This document shows positions 12,429 through 22,055 of a DNA stretch of 64,000 bases, one piece after another. The stretch lies in the NCBI RefSeq assembly GCF_001723175.1, contig NC_064655.1:682001-746000 (forward strand). The letters run 5' to 3'. A program made the position numbers and the translations under genes. A model generated the notes under the pieces. That model was not told where the DNA came from and ran no database searches. It saw nothing but the letters and a program-made list of their open reading frames with translations. Numbering within the stretch: position 1 is the first letter of the stretch; every line of letters starts with the position of its first letter. This stretch comes from Penicillium oxalicum. Taxonomy: Eukaryota; Ascomycota; Eurotiomycetes; Eurotiales; Aspergillaceae.

Positions 12429-13034
12429 CTACCGTCGTCTGCGGGAGTTTTGCTCCATGCGGTGATCCAAATTCTCTATTCGACCTCGAAAGGACTTGAC
12501 GATGTCACGGATGTGTGCGATCTTGGCTAATTCGTTGTCAAGCTCGTCGATGCTAGCAAGGATGGAGCGAGTGCGAGCAATCTCCGCATCCGCATTGCGG
12601 ATCACATTTCCTGCACGATCGTAGCTATTTTGAATCGACCGTTGCATCTGGTCCTCTAACTTTGTCGGGCAAGAGAAATCTCAAAAGTCAGATATTGGTC
12701 CGCCGAGGGAAGATAGGAACGGTCAACCGTCGAGGGAGAGTGAAGAGCAACTCACATATTCGATTCGGCCGCGAATTTGCGCCTGTAAACCATCCAGTTG
12801 ATGCGACAGCGCACGGAGACTCATAGGGTCCAGAAGCAAGCGGCCTTGGCTGCTGGCGGCACTGGTCGCGCGGGAACTAGAGTTGCTGGTCCGGCCGGTA
12901 CCACGGCCCCTTGAGACCCCGTTGCCGGCATGACCACCTTGTAATGCAATCTGTTGCTGCTGTCGAAGGATCTGAATCTCGGAGGAGGTGAGGCCCAGCG
13001 AGGTGTCGGGGATCGAAGTTGCTGAAACGGACAT
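12429..13034 (-). CDS. Small coiled-coil protein, possibly BLOC-1 subunit-like
   Basis: Two exons (13034-12756 and 12659-12429) joined in phase 0 give 169 residues. The intron has donor GTGAGT, branch point CTGAC and acceptor AAAG. The N-terminal third is Gly/Ser/Arg rich and probably disordered. From about residue 68 the protein becomes a long amphipathic helix (SLRALSHQLDGLQAQIRGRI, then heptads through LASIDELDNELAKI and RGRIENLDHRM), ending in a basic RRRR tail. The helical half resembles small coiled-coil subunits such as BLOC-1 subunit 2 in pattern only, so that is a weak guess. I chose the ATG at 13034. An upstream in-frame ATG at 13082 would add 16 residues that look unconserved (Cys/Ala rich). 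Confidence 0.7.
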
Positions 13035-15118
13035 TTGGATCTGGCACAGACATGCTCCAGCCGCCAGTCTACGATGCGCCAATCAAACTCGTGTTAAAAT
13101 TGGACGGGCCGAAGATCATGGTGGACAAGCAGGATTCGCCTATAGAGTCTCGTCGGTCGAGCCTTTGGCAGGGGTTTCTTGTTCGGATGTGAATTTCTGA
13201 CTTCCCCCGGAGGTGAAGCTGCGGAAGAGACGTGGGATGCGGGGAGATTTGGAGTCTCGCGGTGGAGAATCCGAGGGAGAAGATATGGTGAAGGGCGGCG
13301 GGGTCGGTCGAGGATTCTCTATTAATTTCACAGCGGTCAGGTAGTTCCCGAGAGGAACGCTGCGACAGGTGCTGGAGCCGACAAGGAGGTGTTGAGGAAA
13401 AGGGGATCCAGTGTGACAACAGTCCAATGCTGAGTGTGGGCGGCAAGTGAAGCGCGGCTTGTCAAGGTCTGTTACACCAAGACAGGAGATCAAGCCCGCC
13501 GGGGCCTGCTCGAGACAGTAGCCGCGCGAGAACTGGCTGACCGTGATAGAGACAAATGCCAAATAGACCCGGTGTAGTGGTGACCCGGGAGGTATGTGCG
13601 CAGGATGTCAGTCGAATGTGATTATCATCATTTGGAAGCGCGACCCTTTGCGCTGGCCCAGATGGGAGGAAACGACAGTGGGCAGTGACGGGGATTCAGG
13701 CAGAGGTTCAGTTCGGCGGTGACGAATCTTGTCCCTTCATGCTCGTGATCTCGCGGCAGCAAGAGTTGAAGGGATTAGCAAGGAAATGACAATGGGCGAG
13801 AGAAGAAAAGCAATGCAGCGAGGAATTTCAAGGGAGTCGGTGAGGACTGAGGGCCATCTCAGAGGGAGTACCTCATAGATGACGGACGTGATCGAGTCTG
13901 ACTCGGCTAGCGGCTCTCGAGAGCATGCATCACATCCATGACTGTTTCACGTCAAGTTGGATGGTCTGGTCTTGCAGGTGATATGGACAATGCACTTTCA
14001 GTATACCATGCACTTGGGCATTTTCCATACATGCGCACATGATTGTATTCTGTGAGCCGCCCCTTCAAGTGTTGGTAATGCGCCGAGGGTCTGATTATGA
14101 TGGAGGATGACTCCACACGTCCACTCATACCACGGTCGCCGAATTAGCTGTCTAATTTACTGGGGATCTTAAACGATATAGCTAGTAATGACCGTTGTCA
14201 CCGAGGATGTGATGAGGATTTGCACCGAGAAAAACACGCTGAGCCTTGCCTACATTCGGAGAGCCGCCCAACATTGGCAAACGCACAGGGCTGTCAGGTC
14301 TGCACATCTGCACCAAGCTCGGCCGAGGTACTTCATTCAAGGTTTCTCGACATTCTATTGTCAGCAGTAACTCGCGTCGCGAGTAGACAAACTCCGTGGT
14401 AGGTATGTTTTTGCTGTTGTCATGAGCTGCCGGGCCCGAGCAGAGCTCCGGATCCATTCCGATCCATGGAAAGCTCCATCACTCCGCCTTTCTCGCTCCA
14501 GCGTCTTCGCCGTCTCTTCCTACAATCGCCCCGTTCTTCTTCCTGCAACCCATCGCCTTGCTTGTGTCATCCCGAGAAGACAGACCAATCGGCCGATCCC
14601 TGCCTGCTTGACTCTGCTGTCCACACAAAGACCAGAGAGCTGCCCAACACGTGAGGCTTAAGAATCTTTCGGCCAGCTTCCAACCCGCTCAGCCCGTCTT
14701 TCCAGCGTCGGCGCCACGAGCTGCGACCGGAAATATTCCCTCTAAGCTAATAGTTGCACGCGCGTGCTTCTCTCGAAGACTACATAGCGCTCACTCCACC
14801 AATTCTAAGCGCTTCTCCAAAGAACAACTTCAATCCCACAATCCAACCGTATGCGCCTTGTCTCCTCGTCAACCATTCACAGACTGCCACTAGTCGTCTC
14901 ATTGTCGCTATTTCTCCGATTCTCATCACTTTCGATTCGCCAAAAGCAAATCCTGCCTCGCAATTACCTCTGAAAGCCAGGGCTCCATCTCTCCGGGACT
15001 ACGCAGGACTTTGGTTGCATGAGCTCGCCTCAGTCATCCCGAGCCGCGGATTCTCCTTCCTTCCCTATACATACAAGCGCGTTGGAAATCGATACCTGCA
15101 CATTCATTAGACCTCATC
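13035..15118. promoter_or_regulatory. Shared upstream region of the coiled-coil gene and wbp11
   Basis: About 2.1 kb between divergent starts, large for the housekeeping part of this window. The last 680 bp before the wbp11 start (from about 14440) is pyrimidine-rich on the plus strand, with many TCTC and CCTC blocks. That is the usual look of a fungal core promoter and 5' leader. Several short open frames occur here, but none is convincing as a gene. Confidence 0.5.
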
Positions 15119-16003
15119 ATGGCAAAAGACAAGGAGCGCACCATCAACCCTGCCGCCGCGCAGCGGAAGCAGGAGAAAATGAAAAGCTTGAAGAAGGGCA
15201 AGGCGGAACAATTAGCACGTCGGAATGAAAAGCTGGCCCGACGCAACCCGGACAGAATTCAACGCCAAATCAACGATCTCAAATCGATGGAAGAATCTGG
15301 GCAGCAATTGCGACCCCGTGATAAAGAAGTTCTGGAAGCCCTCGAGCGTGATTTGAAGGCTGTCCTCAAAGCCCGAGAGGCTTTGGGCGACAAGGCGCCG
15401 CAGTTCAATCAAGGAGCGAAAGGTGACTTTCACGGGACTCGAAGGGAGTCGGGGGATCGGGTTCTGGGTAAGCGAAGGCGCGATGGTACATTTGGACGAG
15501 CACGAGAGGACAGTGAGGGTAGTGAAACAGACGAGGATGTGCGAAGGATACCCATGCCTCGCGATACCCCTCCACCGATTCCTCGCGAGTTTCAACGGAA
15601 ACGAAATCCTGCACACGCCGAGGGATCAACAGAGCGCCGCGGGCCTCATGCGCTTCCGGCCAAACCACCGGTGGTCGAAGCGAAGACGGTCTACGAAGCA
15701 AAGCCCGAAATTCGCGACCTGCGGAAGGAAGCTGTGAGCAAATTCGTGCCAGCTGCGGTGCGAATGAAGCAAGATTCAATCAAGGGGACAGGAAAGCTGC
15801 TGGAACCGGAGGAGATGGATAAGCTTGAGAAGGCTGGATACACGGCTGGGCCCAAAGAATCCACTTCAGGTGGTGCGGCAGCAGCAGCGGAAGAACAATC
15901 TACAGCTGAAGAGCTCCGGCTGTTGGAGGAAGAAGAAAGGAGGTTTAATCAAGAGATCAAGAAGCAAGCTCACGTCGAAGAAGCTGACGATGAGGAAGCA
16001 TGA
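15119..16003 (+). CDS. WBP11/SNP70-type splicing factor (N-terminal Wbp11 domain)
   Basis: Predicted nuclear protein related to WW-domain-binding protein 11, a pre-mRNA splicing factor. It is a single exon of 294 residues. The first 80 residues show the Wbp11 N-terminal domain: MAKDKERTINPAAAQRKQEK, a Lys/Arg-rich helix, NPDRIQRQINDLKSMEESGQ, and a helix ending near LKAREALG. A charged linker follows, with a short proline patch (DTPPPIPREF), then a helical region (KPEIRDLRKEAVSKFVPAAV) and an acidic C-terminal coiled coil rich in Glu. It is shorter than the animal proteins because the long proline-rich tail is missing, which is normal for fungal members. The start has a good context (TCATCATGGC). 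Confidence 0.9.
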   Translation: MAKDKERTINPAAAQRKQEKMKSLKKGKAEQLARRNEKLARRNPDRIQRQINDLKSMEESGQQLRPRDKEVLEALERDLKAVLKAREALGDKAPQFNQGAKGDFHGTRRESGDRVLGKRRRDGTFGRAREDSEGSETDEDVRRIPMPRDTPPPIPREFQRKRNPAHAEGSTERRGPHALPAKPPVVEAKTVYEAKPEIRDLRKEAVSKFVPAAVRMKQDSIKGTGKLLEPEEMDKLEKAGYTAGPKESTSGGAAAAAEEQSTAEELRLLEEEERRFNQEIKKQAHVEEADDEEA

Positions 16004-17649
16004 GAGCAAGAGAATCTACAAATAAAACTATGTTTTTTACTTCCAGTTGGCAGCGATCCAGGTTGGAGAGCTCTACAGCGACCTCATAGTGATGCTTTCT
16101 TCACGCGGCTATTCAGGACATGTTTCGTAATTGTACCGAGGGCTCGAGCAGGATCCTGCATATTTTCTGAAGCAAAAATGTGCAGCTAAAATCGAGGCAC
16201 GCATGTACACAGATCTGGGTGCCCGGATCACCTGATGTAAGATGCGCTCCAGGAGCGGGACGTTCAACATGAACAAAGTGGTCTTGACTGTGACAGGTAT
16301 GCCTGCAATTCAGGAGAGTGGACATACACGAGAATTTTGCTTTCCACGCGTACCCTTCCCAGAGAAGACAACAGAAGCGGAATCAGGCAATGAAGATGAA
16401 TGACCAGTCACCCATCACGGCCAGATGTTCATCACCTGTCACCCGTCCAACATCCAGAAACGGAGGGACTTTACACATTTCGGTCCAGACGCCATCAATC
16501 GGAGTCATTGTCGAAGCCCTCCGGAGTCCGGAGTAATCTTTTTTTGGTCCTTCCTGTTCAGGTTCGCATCTGTGAACAAAGGACTTGGCCGCACCCGAAA
16601 ATGGAGCCTCAGATTCCGTAAGACCTGGACCAGCTCCAGTATCCACATTTCCATTGGAGAAAACCTTGCAGAACAATGCATGAGTCTTGATCTGATAACA
16701 GCGACGTCTGAAGTTGGATTCCCGAGTGGGGTCCAAAATCACGACCCGATGGATGTGACTGACTCACGCCGGGACCACTATACCTCGTCTCGTCGTGTCG
16801 GTGTGGGATCTTTCCGACCAAGAATCCACCCCACCCTCGTCGTGCGGACGGCAATTTAAGCGGCAAGTAGCATCTCTTGCCTAATCGATTTGTGTCGTCG
16901 AAGCATCTCGGCTGGTTCCAGATCAGAAGAAGCCAATGATTGGGCTATACTGGAACACTACCTCCGCCCTGCGTTCTTGGCGTCGGCCATACGGGAGACT
17001 TGTGGTTATCTGATCTTTTTGCTTCCAGGGAACGGGCTCAATCTGATTAGATTAGCCTGCTGGTCAGCGCCCACACGTTACGTAACTGTCTGCGAGTGTG
17101 TGGGTGGGACGTTCTGGGAAACTTTTCGGTGCGTAAATACGACGACATGAATTTCAGATGTTACATATTGTTTTTTATTGGTGTAATATGTAATCTGTAT
17201 CTGTATATTGCATGAGAACTATATCACCGGCTTTTGTCTTCCAGCATGCTGATTGTAGTCGCGTGTAGAGATTTACAAGACAACAACTCCTTTACATACA
17301 CACTCCTTGTATGGTAATCCGTAAAACACGAAAACAGCATGCTACGTACGATGATACTGTACAATCTCTCAGACTACATTTCATGAATTTTACTGTGGGA
17401 CATGAACCGAAAGTTATACAAAGGTATTATAATGCTCGTATGTAGAAGAATGACGCATCTGCTTCTGTTTGTAGTAAGCTAGAAATAATCAGGCTTTCCA
17501 GACATGATCTCGTTAGAAACTTATTGGTCGGCTCTACGATAGGGGCGAGATGTCCTGGAATCCAAAGCATCCTGTTCTGTCAAGAGACTCCCCGCGTTCG
17601 GGTTGGCTGTTCATCTAAATTGATCTAGAACGAAATTAAATGTACTCTA
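16004..17649. other. Intergenic between wbp11 and sidH; nothing recognised
   Basis: 1.6 kb between the stop codons of two convergent genes, so it holds both 3' UTRs. From about 17150 to 17480 it is AT-rich with repeated ATGT and TGTA blocks, as expected for 3' ends. This stretch is the left edge of the siderophore cluster. Confidence 0.5.
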
Positions 17650-18537
17650 TCAAAGCTTTGAATTGATCCATTGGGGGGGCCGTTTTTCAACAAAAGCCCG
17701 TATTCCTTCACCAAAATTGCGACCTTCGATAAGGCGAGGGTACCATTCTTCCTCCAAAGTGGTGACCGCTTCCTCCACATTTCCCGATTCCCAACTAAGA
17801 CGGATTCCATGACGAGCAACAAACAGCGCGTCGGGACTGTTTCCACAGATTTCACGAGCGACTGAAAGGGCTGTCTCTAGAAGATCACTGCTTGAATCCA
17901 CTAACCTCGAGACCAAGCCCCAGTCGTACATTGTCCGAGCATCAACAGTCCTACCCGTGAGAACAAGATCCATTGTGCGCTGTAAACCCAGGGTTCGAGT
18001 AAGGCGAGGAAGACATCCTGCGACCGGAACAATGCCCCGTTTCACTTCAGGTAGAGCAAACGTTGCAGACAAAGATGCAATGACAAGGTCGCAATTGGCG
18101 ACCATCTCAAAGCCACCACCCATGCATATCCCATTCACAGCTGCAATAATAGGTTTTTTGCCGCTGCGTCGGGGCAGACCAGCCAAGCCTGGTGCCGCCA
18201 TATTGTTGACCACTCCGGATCGATTCATCTCGCTCCATTCTACGTCACGAAATTGTAAGTCACAGTTCAGTCGGAGATTGATATTGTCAACGGATGAAGT
18301 ACACATACCATAGAGATCTGCACCCGTGCAGAACGCTCGTCCGGAGCCCGTGATGATACCGACCCAAAGACTTTCATCCTGGTCAAACAGCTCCCAGACG
18401 CGCTGTATCTCACGGCTTGTGGCCTGTGTGATAGAATTCAACTTTTCAAGCCTGTTCAACGTGACTTGGACCACTCGTTCATGGGGGAATGTCACGTTAA
18501 AATGCGGATGCTGGAATTTTTCTGAACGCAAAGACAT
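17650..18537 (-). CDS. sidH: Mevalonyl-CoA hydratase SidH (enoyl-CoA hydratase family)
   Basis: Crotonase-fold enzyme. In fungal siderophore synthesis, SidH converts mevalonyl-CoA to anhydromevalonyl-CoA, the acyl donor for SidF. Two exons (18537-18309 and 18239-17650) give 272 residues. The intron (donor GTATGT, ending TAG) is 69 nt with no stop codon. The oxyanion-hole segments GRAFCTGADL and NGICMGGG are present. So are the two catalytic glutamates expected for hydratases: Glu121 in GGGFEM and Glu141 in LPEVKRG. The C-terminus is SKL, a canonical PTS1 peroxisomal signal, and SidH is peroxisomal in Aspergillus. It is divergent from sidF across 858 bp holding an iron-type GATA pair. The SidH name rests on this context; an ordinary enoyl-CoA hydratase would look similar. 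Confidence 0.92.
   Translation of the reverse strand: MSLRSEKFQHPHFNVTFPHERVVQVTLNRLEKLNSITQATSREIQRVWELFDQDESLWVGIITGSGRAFCTGADLYGMCTSSVDNINLRLNCDLQFRDVEWSEMNRSGVVNNMAAPGLAGLPRRSGKKPIIAAVNGICMGGGFEMVANCDLVIASLSATFALPEVKRGIVPVAGCLPRLTRTLGLQRTMDLVLTGRTVDARTMYDWGLVSRLVDSSSDLLETALSVAREICGNSPDALFVARHGIRLSWESGNVEEAVTTLEEEWYPRLIEGRNFGEGIRAFVEKRPPQWINSKL
18240..18308 (-). other. Stop-free 69-nt intron of sidH
   Basis: The donor GTATGT follows the codons for GADLY, a CTTAC branch-like sequence is present, and the acceptor is GTAG. Because the length is a multiple of three and there is no in-frame stop, a retained intron would insert 23 residues next to the oxyanion-hole segment without truncating the protein. 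Splicing is favoured because crotonases have no such insertion there. Confidence 0.85.
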
Positions 18538-19395
18538 TGTTTTCTTGGTATCTTTTTGGAGCTGGATTGGGCACTGAGATTCATGTGATAAATGTTAAAA
18601 GCTTTCCCCTCGGTGGGATTTTAATATATCGATATTTTATCGCCAGATCTTAGAGTCAATTCACCTCGGCTGGAAATATCTTGTGCACAAGGATGCGTTT
18701 ACAACCGTTTTCGAATGAAGAGCGAAGTATCAACAGGGCCGTCTGAAAAACAAGCAGTACTGTATGTATGTAATGTATGTAATGTAAGATACTCAGTTGA
18801 GCTCAGTTCAGTCAGCTTCACAATACAAGCACTCATACATACATACACAAATAGCGGAAATTACGTTTGTGGTGAAAAGTATGGAATGAGAAGCCACGAT
18901 TGATCCGATTGGTCTTTTTAGTGCGCGTATTTGGTATGTAGTCTTACTCATATTTGCTCAATGTGGGTTTCTCGAAGCATGGTCGTAATTCTGCTAGCTC
19001 ACTCAGCCGATACAATATTCCGAGGTTCAAAGGTTCTTGGCAAGACAAAGAAATCGCACATCGGAACTGAGCTTAGCAGTCTCTTCGCGGGATTTAATTC
19101 TCCGATTCGCAGAGGCAGAGTAATGTGTCTCCATAATGGAAGTTGTGTCTCAGCCATGGCCGGATTTTGAGCTAGTATGACCAGAGCAGTGTGCTGATTG
19201 ATAAGTTTTTTATCAGATGGGATCTTTACGGAATGATGCTTCGGTTAGAATTGCATGCCTCGGTCGTATAGATAGTTCTGATCTCGCTGTCGCATTCATT
19301 CAGGGATACCCCATCTTCAATTTGGCTCATTATTCTTCTGCGCACTCTAAATCAAGCTTGAAAGTATTCATTCGGCTCGGTCACACAGGGTCGAA
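18538..19395. promoter_or_regulatory. Bidirectional promoter of sidH and sidF
   Basis: 858 bp shared by two enzymes acting in consecutive steps. It contains an exact SreA-type site (19210-19218), a partner GATA site (19199-19204), further HGATAR matches near 18587 (TGATAA) and 18643 (minus-strand CGATAA), and inverted CCAAT boxes (ATTGG at 18565 and 18908). CCAAT boxes are bound by the CBC, the partner of the iron regulator HapX. Control by SreA and HapX is inferred from motifs only. Confidence 0.7.
19199..19218. promoter_or_regulatory. Inverted GATA pair with exact SreA-type site
   Basis: TGATAA at 19199-19204 faces TTATCA at 19210-19215 across a 5-bp T-rich spacer. The second arm extends to TTATCAGAT, the reverse complement of ATCTGATAA (ATCWGATAA consensus of fungal iron GATA repressors). 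It lies 178 bp before the sidF start. Confidence 0.7.
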
Positions 19396-20800
19396 ATGAC
19401 GATGAGCTCGGAAAAGTCACCGATTTATCCCCGGGTGAAGCTTCCACACCCGTTTCTCACCGAATACTCAGTGCATACCGTTGGAAGTCAAATCACGAGG
19501 CGAGTGTTGAAACTCGAAAATCAACCTCCTATTGGGCGTCCTTTGACAGAACCATTACACCTCGACTCTCTATCATGGACCGACTTGTCTATTCCTGATA
19601 AGTCTCAGTCTCCGCCCGAATCAAACAACAGTGCTTGGGCGCGCGCCCAGCGCAGTCCGTCTACGATTTTCGAGTGGACCGCAGAGACTCCTTCTTTGGG
19701 CCAGATTTGGAACATCACTCACGCAATCTATCTTGGGAATCCGACACACGAATACTTTCGGCTTACTCTGATCGGTCGTGGGAGCAACATCATTCGTCAG
19801 GAACTGCTCACTACAGGGCTGGCGATTGAGCACCCTCGCCCGTGGTATCAATCGACAGAAAATGTGGAGTGGCACTCCGAGCAGCTGTTAGTTCTCCGAA
19901 GTGCTTTCTGGCAAGGTGCAGCATCTCCCACAGGACCCCGACCCATCTGGTCAATAGGAGATGGAACAGATGGCCCTTTGCGCAAGCCTCTACATCAGTT
20001 TCCCATCATGCCTGAGAACTATCAGATCACAATGAAGTTCCCTGATGAACCTGTCTATACGCGCCACCCAACTCGCCGGCCGAAGCCCCATCCAGGATCT
20101 ATCGCCTACAGTCGTTATATTCCGGAGGTTGATCAGCATTTCTCTCTCGAGGTCGTGGACTGGGAGAATGACGAGCATCTAGGATTGTTTAACACTTGGC
20201 AAAATGACCCGCGCGTCTCCAAGGGCTGGAACGAGACTGGGACACTTGACGAGCATCGAAACTACCTCCGCAAGCTACATTTTGATCCTCATGTTCTGTG
20301 CTTGTTTGGCCGATTTGACAATACTCGTTTCTCGTACTTCGAGCTGTACTGGGCTAAAGTAGGTGTCGACGATCTTCTAACCGCTAAAAAAACATCAACG
20401 CATGGATAAAACTAATTGAAAATGACAGGAGGACCACTATGGAGCCCACTACGACGCAGGGGACTACGATCGTGGTCGTCACTCGCTTGTTGGTGACGCA
20501 TCTTTCCGGGGGGCGCGCCGTGTGAATGCGTGGTACTCCAGCTGCATTCACTACTGTTTTCTCGATGATCCTCGGACCGTCCACGTTGTGGGCGAACCCA
20601 AGGCCACTGGTGCAGTTATCCTGTCATATGAAAATGCTCAAGGTCTCACTATTGGCAAGTATGTCGACCTTGGTCATAAACGTTCCGTCCATAGCGTTGC
20701 AAGTCGGGAGAAGTGGTTCCAGCTATGCCCTCTGTTTTGGGATGGGCGGGATAAACCTCTTGAATCAGCTGATAGAGCGGCTTGGAATGCCAAGCTATAA
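19396..20800 (+). CDS. sidF: Hydroxyornithine transacylase SidF (anhydromevalonyl-CoA transferase)
   Basis: GNAT-like acyltransferase of the siderophore IucA/AlcB type. It transfers anhydromevalonyl from CoA to N5-hydroxyornithine, making the fusarinine monomer. Two exons (19396-20358 and 20429-20800) joined in phase 0 give 444 residues, close to the Aspergillus protein. The 70-nt intron has donor GTAGGT and acceptor GACAG. The C-terminal half carries the conserved acyltransferase core: [43 protein letters not shown] spanning the splice junction, and the segment [15 protein letters not shown]. The last three residues are AKL, an accepted PTS1 form, agreeing with the known peroxisomal site of SidF. 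The ATG at 19396 is the first in frame; a second lies two codons later. Confidence 0.95.
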
Positions 20801-22055
20801 ATCCAATTTGAGACAGGAATTTTGACTTTCCAATATCGAGAGATGACAGGTACTACAGGTCTTGCCTGACTCATAAACTATTTCGAAATTTTGGTGCCTT
20901 GTGTAACAGTGCAACTGTGGCGTTAGAAACTCATTTTTACCCTGATGAGAAACGACTCGTGATGGATTTCTGCTAAAACCCCCAAAAATTCTTTTGCTGA
21001 CATGAATGAGGCCATGCGCTACAGTTTTTGATGGGAGCTGCACAATGCTATAGTCATAGGATCCAGGTAATGCGTTTGGTAGGACTGAGCATGTGTCCAA
21101 CCTCTAAGACCCAGCCTCTCGAAATTCCCGAACCGGGGATAATGTTAGGCTAGGACACTCAGAGGGGGAAAATTTGATGCTCCATCGGTCCATCCAAGAT
21201 GGCTGACAGGGCACTAATCTCCTATGGGGGTAAAGATCTTTTCCGGACAGAGCAAGGACTGACCTTCAATGCTGCGAAATGATTTCGGCTGGGCCGCGAC
21301 ATGTGAAATTTTCTCTCCAAATTAGGAGTCCCGGCGTGTCCTCTTACCCGCGTCGACAGATTCGGTACTCTAGTGCATCAGATTAGATACAGGTATATGA
21401 TATACAGCGTAACATCCCAGTAATTGTGTGTAACAAAACGGCCAACCAGATACCGTATTGATACATAATGGTGCTCAGGCTCCATCCCGAATACATGAAT
21501 GACCAAATACAGGACTGCCGAGTTGTTCCACTTCGACCACTATGAGCCATCAACCCTCCAGCTTGCAGCAATCTTTGAGTCACTTGGGGCTTTTTCCGCA
21601 GCTCCACTCGGTTTAGTTATCTGATCCGGAACTAAAGTTTACTTTCTAAAACCGATGTCGGAAAATGGTCGTGCTCTTTTTGGTCTGGAAAATTTGGCAA
21701 TGTTCTGAAACTTCCCACACTTGTCGTGCTCCAAAGACGGCACAGCGAGGAAAAAGCCCCCTCTGCTTCGAGACTCGACATTTTCTGTTGGGTTGAACAG
21801 TCTCATTTGCGCTGAACTTGAATTGGATTGGCTATTTTGAGTCTGTCCTTTTCATCCTTGGGGAGCGAACGAAGCTCAGTCGGCACGTTTCAGAGTGTAA
21901 TTGCTCCTTGCTGGCTTCCGCGCTCTCTTTCTCAACAACCTCAACCGTCGAAACCATATTTGAGAATGTAAGCCCAGTTGTGATGCATTTACATGTCAAA
22001 TCTCTAACCACTTGATCATCGACCATAGTGCGAAAAGAGACCGCTCACACACACG
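20801..22055. promoter_or_regulatory. Intergenic between sidF and the ABC transporter gene
   Basis: 1.26 kb holding the 3' end of sidF and the promoter of the transporter. An exact ATCWGATAA site (21617-21625) lies 431 bp before the transporter start. The last 250 bp are rich in pyrimidine patches. No gene is seen. Confidence 0.6.
21617..21625 (-). promoter_or_regulatory. SreA-type iron GATA site upstream of the ABC transporter
   Basis: TTATCTGAT on the plus strand is ATCAGATAA on the minus strand, an exact match to ATCWGATAA. It is 431 bp upstream of the ATG. Confidence 0.65.
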
